IMG/VR virus record: IMGVR_UViG_3300032275_000008
Location: 1 to 42,318 of that record
Reading direction: 5' to 3' (one strand)
Length of the DNA stretch: 42,318 nucleotides
From: a virus
A model generated the notes under the pieces. That model was given only the letters and a program-made list of their open reading frames with translations, searched no databases and was not told where the DNA came from. A program made the translations under genes and the position numbers. Positions 18,288 to 27,141 of this stretch are shown piece by piece (within the stretch, counting starts at the first letter, position 1; the number at the start of each line of letters is the position of its first letter).

Positions 18288-20465
18288 AATCAGAAAAATA
18301 ACGCGCGAATAATGCTGCTTACTCAAGACGCTGCCCAATATTTAGACTTCAGAATCATTCTAAGCACAGACAACCTTGCTGAGGTTTTGTCTGAAGAGAT
18401 GCGCGCGTCTGTTGCTACCCAAGTCAACACTAGATTTACAACTGATTTACAATCTCGCACTGAGAAGCAGAAACAACTTCAAGAAATCATTAAATACGTC
18501 CTCTCACAATCTGAGAAGAGATCCTTTCCTTTCGACGGTGCTTCTAACGTAATCTTTCCACTTATCGCCACTGCTTGCGTTGAGTTTTCCGCTAAATGTT
18601 ATCCTGAAATCTTTAAGGATGGTAACATTGTTAAAGCTAAGGTAATTGGAAACGATGATGGCGAAGTGATGAAAGACATCGAAGGCAATGAGATGCGTAA
18701 TGAAGACGGTTCGATTGCTGCCCTTGATGAGACTGGCTTATTAGCTATTCAAAACGTAGGGGCGAAACTTAAGAGAGGCCAAAGAGTTGCCACAGTTCTT
18801 AACTATCAGCTAAATGAAGAGATCGAAAACTTCGAAGAAGACATGGACGCGTTGTTTGGTGCATTAAGTGCGCTAGGAACGATGTTTAAAAAGGATTATT
18901 ACTCTTCTGAAGATCAAAAGCTTTGTTCTGATTTGATTTATCCAGATAAGCTAATCATGAACGACTTTGCGCCTTCTTTTGCAGCGCCCGTCACCCATAT
19001 CATTGAGAAATACCCGCAAGATGTTGTTTCTTGCATTCGTTCTGGTGATTACATTGATTTCGATTTTGACCCAAACGCTCAAGACTCAGCTTCTTTCGAC
19101 AATGCTTTAGACAAGAATGATGAGAAAAGCACTGGTGACGAAGCATCTGCTGGATTGGTTTTTTTCCTAGAGCAACATACTTGGATTGACTTAGACGGTG
19201 ATGGCTATGCTGAGCCTTACATTGCAGTTGTTCACAAAGCTACAAATAAACTAGTTAAACTGGTTAAAAGATTTAAAGAAAAAGGTGTTAAAAGAAACAA
19301 GAAAGGACAGATCCAATGCATCGAAGCAATCAACTTCTTCGTGCGGTACATCTTCATTCCTTCACCTGATGGTTCGTTCTATGGTGTTGGTCTAGGTCAC
19401 TTACTTTTCAACATCAACTCAGCGATCAACAGCTCAATCAATCAATTAACTGATGCTGGCACACTACAAAACACTGGTGGCGGGTTTATCTCTAAAGCAC
19501 TAAACATTTCTGGCGGCATGAAGCCTTTCCGCCCTGCTGAATGGAAGATGTGCGACTCGTTTGGTGGGAATATCCGCGATGCAATTGTTCCTCTGCCTGT
19601 TCCAGAACCTTCTCAGACTTTGTTTGTTTTGATGCAGTTCTTGGTTAACGCTGGGAAAGAGCTTGGAAGCTTAAGAGACGTTCTAACTGGTGAGAACGCA
19701 GGGAATATCGCAGCCACGACTTACATGGGAATGGCTGAACAAGGACAGAAGCAGTTTAAAGCTGTGTTCATGCGGATCTACAACTCACTTAGAAAAGAAA
19801 TCAACATCTTCTACGAGCTAGATTCTGAATATCTAAATCAAAGAAAGTACGCCGAGATCTTAGACATGAAGCTAAACGAAGTGCCGAATGTTAAAGAAGA
19901 TTTTAGCATGAAAGGATATGACATCGTTCCAGTCGCAAACCCTGAGAATGTCGTCTCAATGCAAAAGTTTGCCAAGGCTCAATTCTTGATGGGCTTTATC
20001 AACTCGCCTTACGTTGAACAAAACTTACTACACAGAACAGTGTTTGAAACTGCCGGCATTGAAAACTTCGACAAGTTCATAATTCAACCACAACCACAAC
20101 CAGATCCTGCTGTGCAAATGGCAACTCTTCAAGAAGAAACCAGACGCATGGAAATCCAAGCTAAGACTCAAATTGAAGCGGCTAAATTGGAACTAGAGCA
20201 AATGAAGTTGCAAAGACAATCAGCCGAAACCGATTCGAAAGTTTTAGTCAACTACGCACAAGCTGGTAAATTAGTGAAAGATACTGAGATGGCAGAGAGT
20301 AGAGAGAAACTAGACGTTCTCGACAATATAATTGACGCAGAATCAAGAAAGAGTGAGATGCAAGACCGCAAAGAAGACAGAAGATTTAGAGCGGCAGTAG
20401 AGCTAGCAAAGCTAGAGAATCAGCAAGTCAAAATCCCTTCAACTGAAATCGAATTGGAGGAATAG
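18285..20465 (+). CDS. Portal protein
   Basis: A 726-aa portal of the P22 gp1-like group, near the usual length of that group. The N-terminal half includes KRSFPFDGASNVIFPLIATA and a core with GVGLGHLLFNINSAINSSIN; residues about 600-720 form a long Gln/Glu/Lys-rich coiled coil (EETRRMEIQAKTQIEAAKLE), like the barrel of P22-type portals. Twelve copies form the vertex ring through which TerL pumps DNA. It follows the terminase block and precedes the scaffold and capsid genes. Confidence 0.88.
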   Translation: MNQKNNARIMLLTQDAAQYLDFRIILSTDNLAEVLSEEMRASVATQVNTRFTTDLQSRTEKQKQLQEIIKYVLSQSEKRSFPFDGASNVIFPLIATACVEFSAKCYPEIFKDGNIVKAKVIGNDDGEVMKDIEGNEMRNEDGSIAALDETGLLAIQNVGAKLKRGQRVATVLNYQLNEEIENFEEDMDALFGALSALGTMFKKDYYSSEDQKLCSDLIYPDKLIMNDFAPSFAAPVTHIIEKYPQDVVSCIRSGDYIDFDFDPNAQDSASFDNALDKNDEKSTGDEASAGLVFFLEQHTWIDLDGDGYAEPYIAVVHKATNKLVKLVKRFKEKGVKRNKKGQIQCIEAINFFVRYIFIPSPDGSFYGVGLGHLLFNINSAINSSINQLTDAGTLQNTGGGFISKALNISGGMKPFRPAEWKMCDSFGGNIRDAIVPLPVPEPSQTLFVLMQFLVNAGKELGSLRDVLTGENAGNIAATTYMGMAEQGQKQFKAVFMRIYNSLRKEINIFYELDSEYLNQRKYAEILDMKLNEVPNVKEDFSMKGYDIVPVANPENVVSMQKFAKAQFLMGFINSPYVEQNLLHRTVFETAGIENFDKFIIQPQPQPDPAVQMATLQEETRRMEIQAKTQIEAAKLELEQMKLQRQSAETDSKVLVNYAQAGKLVKDTEMAESREKLDVLDNIIDAESRKSEMQDRKEDRRFRAAVELAKLENQQVKIPSTEIELEE

Positions 20466-20501
20466 GCCGCTGATATTTTATTAATAACCTGAGTAAAACA
20501 A

Positions 20502-20774
20502 ATGAGTAAATTAGAAGTACAAGAGTTAAGAGAGTGGTTAGGTAATCCAACCGCTTTGAAGTTTAAGACAATTTTAGCAAATTCTCGACTTAAATTGCTG
20601 AATGACGTGTCGCATAATTACATTGGCAGAGACCACCAATTTAATAAAGACATCATCCTAAGTAGTCTTGGAGGCTGTGAAGCAATAGAGCAAGTTTCTA
20701 ATTACTTTGACGCAAAAACAGACGAAGAGTTAGAGAGCTTACTAAAGTTATTTTTCGGAGGTGTGAGTGAGTAA
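20502..20774 (+). CDS. Hypothetical protein (90 aa)
   Basis: MSKLEVQELREWLGNPTALK, SHNYIGRDHQFNKDIILSSL: a helical soluble protein without recognised family. Phages with this head-gene order often carry a small protein here. Its end overlaps the GTG start of the GroES-like gene by eight bases, and the GGAGG inside its last codons is the ribosome site of that gene. Confidence 0.55.
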   Translation: MSKLEVQELREWLGNPTALKFKTILANSRLKLLNDVSHNYIGRDHQFNKDIILSSLGGCEAIEQVSNYFDAKTDEELESLLKLFFGGVSE

Positions 20775-21105
20775 TTTAAACACTTCTGGTTTTAACGCCG
20801 TTGAATACAGAATAATCATTTTGCCTGAAGAAGTAGAAGAAACCACAAAAGCCGGGATTATTATTCCCGATAAAGCGAAAGAAGAAATGCAGGGTGCTAA
20901 AACAATTGCAACCATAATTTCTTGTGGGGCAAAAGCTTTTGATTCTAGCACTTGGAAAGACCAGCCTAAGGTTGGAGACAAAATAGTAATTCCAACATAC
21001 GCGGGATACATTTTGAACAAAAAACAAACTGATGACGGCAAAGAATACCGCATCATTTTAGATAGAGATATTCTAGCAATTAAACGTGAGGAAATATGCC
21101 AGTAA
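20767..21105 (+). CDS. GroES-like co-chaperonin
   Basis: A 112-aa protein with the GroES beta-barrel pattern: VEYRIIILPEEVEETTKAGI, IPDKAKEEMQGAKTIATIIS, VGDKIVIPTYAGY and a final DRDILAI. The segment from TTKAGI to TIIS corresponds to the mobile loop region that docks on GroEL. It sits between portal and scaffold, and probably helps the host GroEL fold the capsid protein, as T4 gp31 does. It starts with GTG at 20767, five bases after GGAGG. Confidence 0.85.
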   Translation: MSNLNTSGFNAVEYRIIILPEEVEETTKAGIIIPDKAKEEMQGAKTIATIISCGAKAFDSSTWKDQPKVGDKIVIPTYAGYILNKKQTDDGKEYRIILDRDILAIKREEICQ

Positions 21106-22061
21106 TCGACCGCTCTGAAGAAATTGATTTAGACATTGGAGTCCAAATCGAAGACGAAGCTCCTGAGAAAGAAATCGCTCCTAATCCAATCTTTGAAGAG
21201 ATGGAAGAGGAAGAAGCAGAAGAAGCTCCAAGGTTTGATCCGAAAGCTGAGGAAAGAGCATTTTATCAGTCTCTTTCTGAAACTGAAAAGGAAGCTTGGG
21301 ACAGAGGCTGGAGAACTGGCAGATTCTTCAAAGGAAAATATAAGGATGGTACTCCGAAACCGCATAAATCAGCCGAAGACTTTTTGGCTATGCAGGAAAA
21401 GGAAACTCCAATCTTAAATGAGAGAAACAGAAAACTAGCTAAAGAGAAAACAGTCCTTGAAACACAAGTAGCTGAACTGGGCAAACAAATGCAAGTTCTG
21501 TTAAATGTTCAAAAGATTGCCCAAGAGAGCCAGTTCACAAAATCTTACGCTTCTTTAGACGAAGCAGAAGAAAACGCTATTCTTGAAGGTGACGTTGCTA
21601 AGGTTAGAGCTATTCGTCAACAGCGTGATGACTTAGCTAAGTCAAAAGTTGTTTTTGATGAGCCAGAAGTCGAGCAACCAAGAAATCAAATCAATCGCGA
21701 TGAAAAAGCGCTTTTTGATAATTGGACTGCTGACAACACTTGGTTTCATCAAGACAAAGTATTGCAAGCAGTAGCAGCGGCGTATTTCGGGGATTTATCC
21801 GAAAGAATCCCTCTTCAAGAAAGGTTAGAAATGGTCACTGAAGAAGTAGAGAAACGCTTTAGCGACAAACTGGGAATTTCAAAAGCTCCTAGAGTCGAAT
21901 CTGGTCAAAGAGGAATCAAGACTGGAAAAGCCCAACACTCTTACAACGACCTTCCTGCCGATGTTCGTAAGAATTGTGATTTTATGGCTAAAAGACATAA
22001 CTTCTCAAAAGACCAAGTTGCTAGAATGCAACAAGAGGCAATCAAAGAATATTTTAATTAA
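21096..22061 (+). CDS. Scaffolding protein candidate
   Basis: A 321-aa protein, strongly acidic at the N-terminus (EEMEEEEAEEAPRFDPKAEE), with a long coiled-coil centre (ERNRKLAKEKTVLETQVAEL) and a basic helical C-terminus (AKRHNFSKDQVARMQQEAIK). This acidic-coil-basic design and the place before the capsid gene fit a scaffold that shapes the prohead and leaves before DNA fills it. No protease domain is visible. Confidence 0.75.
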   Translation: MPVIDRSEEIDLDIGVQIEDEAPEKEIAPNPIFEEMEEEEAEEAPRFDPKAEERAFYQSLSETEKEAWDRGWRTGRFFKGKYKDGTPKPHKSAEDFLAMQEKETPILNERNRKLAKEKTVLETQVAELGKQMQVLLNVQKIAQESQFTKSYASLDEAEENAILEGDVAKVRAIRQQRDDLAKSKVVFDEPEVEQPRNQINRDEKALFDNWTADNTWFHQDKVLQAVAAAYFGDLSERIPLQERLEMVTEEVEKRFSDKLGISKAPRVESGQRGIKTGKAQHSYNDLPADVRKNCDFMAKRHNFSKDQVARMQQEAIKEYFN

Positions 22062-22075
22062 ACTGAGGTAATCAT

Positions 22076-22591
22076 ATGACTAAAGAATCAGCTAGAATAC
22101 AAAAATCACACTCTCAAGAAAGATTGGAAATCCAAGATTCAAGAGAATCACGACCAACTACTAGAGACCATGAGGTTGTCAAAATGCCTGATGGAAGAGA
22201 ATTTATTAGCAGCCCCCGCACCTCCCTAAAAAGAGCCGGTGCGCTATCTGACTTGCCTCAAAAAGCAGGTTTTTTACGCAGATGGGTTTCGTCTAATATA
22301 CCCGGCAGAATCCAAGATTTGATCGATCTTGGCTACCGACCAGCTACCGATGAAAACGGCATTGAAATTGCTCCAATACGCGGTGGTACGAATAAACAGG
22401 GCGAAACCTTCATGAGGTACGCCATGGAAATTTCTGAGGAAATGAACGCAAAAATTGAGAGAGATAAAAAAATAAAATCTGAAGCAAATCGTCAAGAACA
22501 TCTAGATAAGATGAAAGGCGCGAGCTTGGGTTATAGTTCTTCGACCTACATTGGGCAAGATACAACAAAATTCGTAACTAAACAAAATTAA
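22076..22591 (+). CDS. Head-region protein of unknown function (171 aa)
   Basis: A polar, charged protein with a conserved-looking core LPQKAGFLRRWVSSNIPGRI, then DLIDLGYRPATDENG. The FLRRWV..GRIQ..L.LGY pattern recurs in phage proteins placed between scaffold and capsid genes. Largely helical and probably flexible. It may be a minor head or assembly protein; its exact role is unknown. Confidence 0.6.
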   Translation: MTKESARIQKSHSQERLEIQDSRESRPTTRDHEVVKMPDGREFISSPRTSLKRAGALSDLPQKAGFLRRWVSSNIPGRIQDLIDLGYRPATDENGIEIAPIRGGTNKQGETFMRYAMEISEEMNAKIERDKKIKSEANRQEHLDKMKGASLGYSSSTYIGQDTTKFVTKQN

Positions 22592-22596
22592 AAAAT

Positions 22597-23208
22597 ATGG
22601 CAAACGCTAATATCCCTTCTGGTCTTAGACCAATTAAGAACTCTCCGTTCAACGAGATTCCTAAAAACTACTACTACGTCCCTTCAAGCTATGCAACTGC
22701 ATTGTTTATTGGCGATCCTGTAATCAAAACTGGAACTTCTAACACCGCTGCTGTTTTAGGCGATGGAAGACCTTTCGCGGCTGGTTCTTTACCAGAAATC
22801 AATAAAGCAACTGCTGGTGATGCTAATAAAATCACTGGTGTTATTATTGGCTTCTTGGCTATCCCAACCAACTTAAACATAGCTTACAACGCAGCTTCTA
22901 CTGAAAGAGTTGCTATTGTTGCCGACAGCCCATTCCAAGAATTCGAAATTCAAGAAGAATCTGCTGGCACTCCTTTGGCTGTTACTTCTGTTGGCTTGAA
23001 CGCAAACTTAGTATTCGCTGAATCTGGCTCAACTGTCACTGGCTTGTCTGGTGTAGAATTGGACACTTCAACTCCTGCTACTGATGCAACTTTTCAACTT
23101 AAAATCTTAAGATTGTTGGATGCTCCTGAAAATGCTATTGGTCAACACGCTAAATGGCGCGTTAAAATCAATAACCATACAGAAGCAAACATTGTTGCTG
23201 GAATCTAA
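22597..23208 (+). CDS. Head decoration-type structural protein (203 aa)
   Basis: A beta-rich Ala/Thr/Ser protein without coils (MANANIPSGLRPIKNSPFNE; NAIGQHAKWRVKINNHTEAN). Such proteins directly before the capsid gene are usually capsid decoration or cement proteins. No specific family is certain. Good spacing of 25 bases to the capsid gene start. Confidence 0.6.
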   Translation: MANANIPSGLRPIKNSPFNEIPKNYYYVPSSYATALFIGDPVIKTGTSNTAAVLGDGRPFAAGSLPEINKATAGDANKITGVIIGFLAIPTNLNIAYNAASTERVAIVADSPFQEFEIQEESAGTPLAVTSVGLNANLVFAESGSTVTGLSGVELDTSTPATDATFQLKILRLLDAPENAIGQHAKWRVKINNHTEANIVAGI

Positions 23209-23233
23209 CTTATTAACTTAAAATAAATAAATC

Positions 23234-24139
23234 ATGTCTGTAATTGTAACAGGTACTATCCCTAAAGCACTAAAACCAGGAGTAAAAACTTTCTGGGGTT
23301 CTTATACCGAAGACGATCTTCTTGCCGCTAAACTCCTTAAAATGGAAACAACTGACGAGCAATTCGATGAAGATGTGTTAGTTAGCCCGTTTGGCTTACT
23401 AACCGCTAAAAACGAAGGCGCGGGCGTTGATTACGATTCAATGACTCAAGGCTATGTGACTAGATACCAACAAAGAACTCGCGCTTTGGGTTACCAAGTT
23501 TCTTGGGAAGCTCGCAAGTTTGGTAAATATCTTAACGTGGTTTCTAAAGGTAACGAATTCCTTTCTGCATCTCTTCGTGAGACCAAAGAAGTGGATGTTG
23601 CTGACCTTTTCAACAACGGCTTTGATACTAACTACACTTTTGGCGATGGTAAAAAGTTCTTTGCAACTGATCACCCTTCTCGCGCTGGCAACTTTTCAAA
23701 CACTCTTGCAACTCCGCAAGATCTTTGTGAAGAAGCTTTGGAAGAATTGTGTGTTCAAATCAAAGAAACTAACAACGACAGAGGAATTAAAGCTAGAATT
23801 AAACCAGTTCTTCTTCAAGTTCCTTCTGCTTTGATGTTTGAAGCTACTCGTATTCTTGAGTCTCAACTTCGTGTTAATACCGCTAATAACGACATTAACG
23901 CTTTAAAAAATATGGGTCTATTTGCACAAGGAATCGTGGTTAACCCACACCTTGAGTCAAATGATGCTTATTTCATCAAAACTGACGCTCCAGAAGGTGC
24001 TAAAATGATCACTGCTGTTCAAGGTGAATTTAGCAACGATGGTGCTTTTGAATCTGGAGATCATAAATACAAAATTATGACTTCTTACTCAATTGGTGTT
24101 ACTGATCCACGCGGCTATTTCGCTTCTGAAGGAGTTTAG
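23234..24139 (+). CDS. Major capsid protein
   Basis: A 301-aa capsid protein of the HK97-like fold type, in the subgroup around Mu-like major head proteins, recognised by TRALGYQVSWEARKFGKYLN, FATDHPSRAGNFSNTLATP and the end YSIGVTDPRGYFASEG. No N-terminal delta domain is present, consistent with a separate scaffold gene. It is followed by a strong G/C hairpin that may lower downstream transcription relative to the capsid gene. Confidence 0.88.
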   Translation: MSVIVTGTIPKALKPGVKTFWGSYTEDDLLAAKLLKMETTDEQFDEDVLVSPFGLLTAKNEGAGVDYDSMTQGYVTRYQQRTRALGYQVSWEARKFGKYLNVVSKGNEFLSASLRETKEVDVADLFNNGFDTNYTFGDGKKFFATDHPSRAGNFSNTLATPQDLCEEALEELCVQIKETNNDRGIKARIKPVLLQVPSALMFEATRILESQLRVNTANNDINALKNMGLFAQGIVVNPHLESNDAYFIKTDAPEGAKMITAVQGEFSNDGAFESGDHKYKIMTSYSIGVTDPRGYFASEGV

Positions 24140-24163
24140 TTATCAACTGTTGTCCTAATGGGT

Positions 24164-24190
24164 AAAGGGGGGTGAGATTCCCCCCACAAC
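24164..24190 (+). terminator. G6/C6 hairpin after the capsid gene
   Basis: GGGGGG (24167-24172), a 7-base loop TGAGATT, and CCCCCC (24180-24185), 28 bases after the capsid stop. The following ACAACTAAATTTT is a poor U-tract, so it is more likely a partial terminator or an mRNA-stabilising 3' stem than a full stop. Confidence 0.6.
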
Positions 24191-24205
24191 TAAATTTTAA
24201 ATATT

Positions 24206-24904
24206 ATGACATCTAATAATTTCACTAAAGGCGTTAATAACATTACCGCTCAAAACATCTTGGGACAAATGATTCAATTGGATCCAACCCAAATGCACAC
24301 TTACTTTAACGACTTCGACACTTATGCTGCGGCAGACTGGACTGTAACCGAAACGCAAGCTGGTGCAACTCAAGCACTAACTAATGCTGATGGTGGCGTT
24401 CTTTTGCTTACTAACTCAGCAGCGGATGATGATATAGTTGCTTTGCAAAAAGTGGGAGAATCATACAAATTTGTAGCAGGTAAAAAATTATTTTTTAAAG
24501 CTAAATTTGCCGTTTCTGATGCGACTCAAAGCGATTTTGTTATTGGTCTTCAAATCACCGACATAACTCCTTTGGCTGTAACTGATGGCGTTTACTTCAG
24601 AAAAGACGATGGCGATGCTAACTTAGATTTCGTTGTTGTAAAAGATTCAACTGCATCGACTGCAACCGCAATTACTACTGTTGTTGCTGCAACCTACATT
24701 ACTGTAGGTTTTTATTACAATGGTGTTGATGAAGTGGTTTACGCTGCTTCAACTAATAGTTTGAATCCAACTGTTTTAGGTAAATTAGCAACTACCAATC
24801 TTCCTGATGACGAAGAATTGACTATCTCTTTTTGTATTCAAAACGGCGAAGCGGTAGCTAAAACTTTGTCTGTTGATTACATCTTTGTAGCTAAAGAAAG
24901 ATAA
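24206..24904 (+). CDS. Virion protein with lectin-like beta-sandwich (232 aa)
   Basis: After 30 N-terminal residues the protein is beta-rich (LDPTQMHTYFNDFDTYAAAD, DGVYFRKDDGDANLDFVVVK, ISFCIQNGEAVAKTLSVDYI), the pattern of concanavalin-like capsid-associated proteins found next to capsid genes in several podoviruses. It could be a head surface protein that touches the host or mucus. No signal peptide, hence intracellular assembly. Confidence 0.6.
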   Translation: MTSNNFTKGVNNITAQNILGQMIQLDPTQMHTYFNDFDTYAAADWTVTETQAGATQALTNADGGVLLLTNSAADDDIVALQKVGESYKFVAGKKLFFKAKFAVSDATQSDFVIGLQITDITPLAVTDGVYFRKDDGDANLDFVVVKDSTASTATAITTVVAATYITVGFYYNGVDEVVYAASTNSLNPTVLGKLATTNLPDDEELTISFCIQNGEAVAKTLSVDYIFVAKER

Positions 24905-24917
24905 ATCAGGAGCAATC

Positions 24918-25565
24918 ATGCGTAGAATAGAAATCGACATGGATTTGGCGGACGTTGATGATGATGGAGTTTTCCAGAATCAAACACTAGGCGGCGCTGG
25001 CAACTTTACTCTTAACGGAGCTGGAGTTTCTAGCGGCGAATGGGTTACGCCAGATCTATTTGCTAAACAAATTGGTTTTGCTTCGACTGGCAATATTTCA
25101 GCGGTGACTTTTACTGTTTCTGGCTATTTAGACAAAAACAAAACAATCTTCATCTCTGAAGCATTGGCTGGCCCAAACAACAACACAGTAGAAACTACGA
25201 ATTACTTTTATTCAATTCAGAGTATCGCTGCTAGTGGAGCCGTTGGAACTAACACTAAAGCTGGCCCAGTTGACGAAGCTGTTTCTCAAATTATTCCTAT
25301 CGCTAGGACTAATTCCGACAGAAACGAGCGACAAGTTGGCTTGACTTTTATCGTGACTGGAACTATCAATTATACTGTTCAACAAACTAATGACAATGTT
25401 CAAAGTTTGACCAACAGAACCTTTGATTGGTTAGATCAGGATGATTCAGCTCTGGTTAATGCCACTACTTCTAAAAACGGAAACTACATTGTTGTTCCTC
25501 AAGCGATGAGAGTTAAAATCAACTCTTACTCTTCAGGAGCAGCTTTAAAAATTCAAGTCAACTAA
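24918..25565 (+). CDS. Beta-rich structural protein (215 aa)
   Basis: Acidic start (MRRIEIDMDLADVDDDGVFQ), then Ser/Thr/Asn-rich strands (NISAVTFTVSGYLDKNKTIF) suggesting immunoglobulin-like or jelly-roll domains. Probably a decoration or connector protein. Family unknown. AGGAG precedes the ATG. Confidence 0.55.
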   Translation: MRRIEIDMDLADVDDDGVFQNQTLGGAGNFTLNGAGVSSGEWVTPDLFAKQIGFASTGNISAVTFTVSGYLDKNKTIFISEALAGPNNNTVETTNYFYSIQSIAASGAVGTNTKAGPVDEAVSQIIPIARTNSDRNERQVGLTFIVTGTINYTVQQTNDNVQSLTNRTFDWLDQDDSALVNATTSKNGNYIVVPQAMRVKINSYSSGAALKIQVN

Positions 25566-25566
25566 T

Positions 25567-25782
25567 ATGGATTACCGAGTAATATGCGACAGGACAGGCT
25601 TCAAGAAATGGCGCTCAGAATGTCGCTATGAATGGAATGGCAAATTAGTTTGGAGTAAGGTCTGGAGGAGAAGACAACCGCAGGACACGCCGATTGTTTA
25701 TCCTCCAGCCCAACCAATACCAGATGCTAGACCAGAGACAACGGACAATTTTATTAACGTGCCAGTACCTGATTACGATTAA
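25567..25782 (+). CDS. Small structural-type protein (71 aa)
   Basis: MDYRVICDRTGFKKWRSECR, a YEWNGKLVWSKVWRRR centre and a proline-rich end (PIVYPPAQPIPDARPE). The CDRTGF..EC...WNG pattern is familiar from small proteins in phage head clusters; two cysteines may bind metal. Starts one base after the previous stop. Function unknown. Confidence 0.6.
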   Translation: MDYRVICDRTGFKKWRSECRYEWNGKLVWSKVWRRRQPQDTPIVYPPAQPIPDARPETTDNFINVPVPDYD

Positions 25783-25784
25783 AT

Positions 25785-25826
25785 ATGAAAAAATGCGGAA
25801 CTAAAAAAGGCGGAAAAAAGAAATAA
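25785..25826 (+). CDS. Lysine-rich 13-aa peptide frame
   Basis: Directly after the previous gene, ATG opens a frame for MKKCGTKKGGKKK and stops. Very short, highly basic peptides of this look occur in head clusters of other phages. There is no strong ribosome site. It may be a DNA-condensing peptide or chance. Confidence 0.4.
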   Translation: MKKCGTKKGGKKK

Positions 25827-25858
25827 CGCTTGCAACAATAAAAACTAAGATCTAAAAA
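25827..25858 (+). promoter_or_regulatory. Possible promoter before the cupin/ejection segment
   Basis: CGCTTGCAA at 25827-25835, identical to 18236-18244; TTGCAA, 17 bases, then TAAAAA (25853-25858). As at the portal gene, it starts right after a stop codon and is followed by a TTGAGTAAATG motif downstream. Confidence 0.4.
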
Positions 25859-25867
25859 ATAATACAG

Positions 25868-25924
25868 CTTCTTTTGAGTAAATGTAGTTAAGCTGAGATA
25901 TAAAAACTAAACTCTCAAAAGAAG
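25868..25924 (+). promoter_or_regulatory. 11-bp stem-loop abutting a start codon
   Basis: CTTCTTTTGAG (25868-25878) pairs perfectly with CTCAAAAGAAG (25914-25924), and the ATG of the cupin-like gene is the next base. The stem would cover the purine-rich ribosome site AAAAGAAG. The loop contains ATG-TAG, a start followed at once by a stop. This is a likely translational switch. Confidence 0.65.
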
Positions 25925-26404
25925 ATGGATTGCTTTAACCTGCCAGCAGTAGCAGAAAAATACGATAAAGACCTCGCCACTCTATCCAATATGGAAAAGA
26001 TAGAGCTAACCGAGTATTATCTCAAAAATTACTTTGAAGGCACTGAGCAAACAGCAAAAGAATTGCCCCTAGAGCATTTTATCTGCAACAAAACCTACGT
26101 TAGACAGATAACCCTACCTAAAGACTTAGTCCTTACTGGCAAAGTTCATAATTTCGACCATACTAGCATCCTATCTAAAGGTGATGTAACAATCATGACC
26201 GATGAGGGCGTTACTCGCATAAAAGCCCCTGCAACATGGATTTCAAAAGCAGGCACAAAGCGCTTAATTTATGTGCATGAAGACACAATTTGGGCTACCA
26301 TTCATCAAAGCGAAAATACGCTTGTCGAAGACTTAGAAAAAGAGATAGTTCATGAAAGCGATTTGTCGTGGATTAATAAAGAAAATTTATTAGGAGATAA
26401 ATAA
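25925..26404 (+). CDS. Cupin-like virion-cluster protein (159 aa)
   Basis: The C-terminal two thirds (LPLEHFICNKTYVRQITLPK, HNFDHTSILSKGDVTIMTDE, KAGTKRLIYVHEDTIWATIH) match a cupin/RmlC-like small beta-barrel found in phage structural clusters. Two histidines in HNFDH and one in YVHED could bind metal. The N-terminal 45 residues are helical. It precedes the ejection genes and may be an assembly or connector factor. Translation may be controlled by the stem-loop next to its start. Confidence 0.65.
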   Translation: MDCFNLPAVAEKYDKDLATLSNMEKIELTEYYLKNYFEGTEQTAKELPLEHFICNKTYVRQITLPKDLVLTGKVHNFDHTSILSKGDVTIMTDEGVTRIKAPATWISKAGTKRLIYVHEDTIWATIHQSENTLVEDLEKEIVHESDLSWINKENLLGDK

Positions 26405-27141
26405 TGACATTCGCAGCAACAGCAATAGGTGGAGCAGCGTTGGTTGGTGGTGGAATGGCTACTCAAGGCTATTTTGCTAACAAATCTTCTAAAAAAGCAG
26501 CAAAAGCCCAAGCAAACGCAATGGATGCGTATATCAGAGAAATGCGCGCAAGAAGCAACACAGCTATTGGCTACCAAAAACCATACGAAGAAGCTGGAAG
26601 AAGCGGTTTAAATATGCTTCAACAATTAGTTACTGGCAATCCTCAAGATGTTATGTCGCGCTTAGAAGCGACTCCGGGCTATCAATTCCGCATGTCTCAA
26701 GGACAAACTGGCGTTCAAAATCTTCTGGCCTCTAAGGGCGGCCTTAAATCTGGCGCTGCAATGAAAGCATTAAGTGATTACGCGCAAGGAACAGCCTCAC
26801 AAGAATTTGGCAACCAAGTTGGCTATGCTCAAGGATTAGCTGGAATCGGACAAAACGCAGCAATTTCCATGGGTAACTATGAGATGCAAGCTGGATCTAA
26901 TATTGCCAACTCTATGCAACAAGGTATTCTAGGTCAAGGTCAAGCAATGGCTAACCGTGATGCACAAATGGGAAATATCATTGGTGGCGGAATGAGCCAA
27001 GTTGGCGGTAGTATGATAGGTATGGGAATGCAAGGCATGAGTGGGCAACCAAAATCACCTTCTGGCTTTACCTCAACAGGTGGTGGACAGTATAATTCAA
27101 GAGCATTTATGAACTCTAGTCAATCTTCAATGGGGTATTAA
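26404..27141 (+). CDS. DNA ejection protein, P22 gp7-like
   Basis: A 245-aa protein opening with a Gly/Ala hydrophobic segment (AATAIGGAALVGGGMATQGY), then Ala-rich helices and LEATPGYQFRMSQGQTGVQN, a hallmark of DNA-transfer/internal virion proteins; the end is Gly/Met/Gln-rich. Such proteins leave the head with the DNA and help form a channel across the host envelope. Start and stop overlap both neighbours by one base (TAATG and ATG sharing), so the three ejection genes are co-translated. Confidence 0.78.
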   Translation: MTFAATAIGGAALVGGGMATQGYFANKSSKKAAKAQANAMDAYIREMRARSNTAIGYQKPYEEAGRSGLNMLQQLVTGNPQDVMSRLEATPGYQFRMSQGQTGVQNLLASKGGLKSGAAMKALSDYAQGTASQEFGNQVGYAQGLAGIGQNAAISMGNYEMQAGSNIANSMQQGILGQGQAMANRDAQMGNIIGGGMSQVGGSMIGMGMQGMSGQPKSPSGFTSTGGGQYNSRAFMNSSQSSMGY

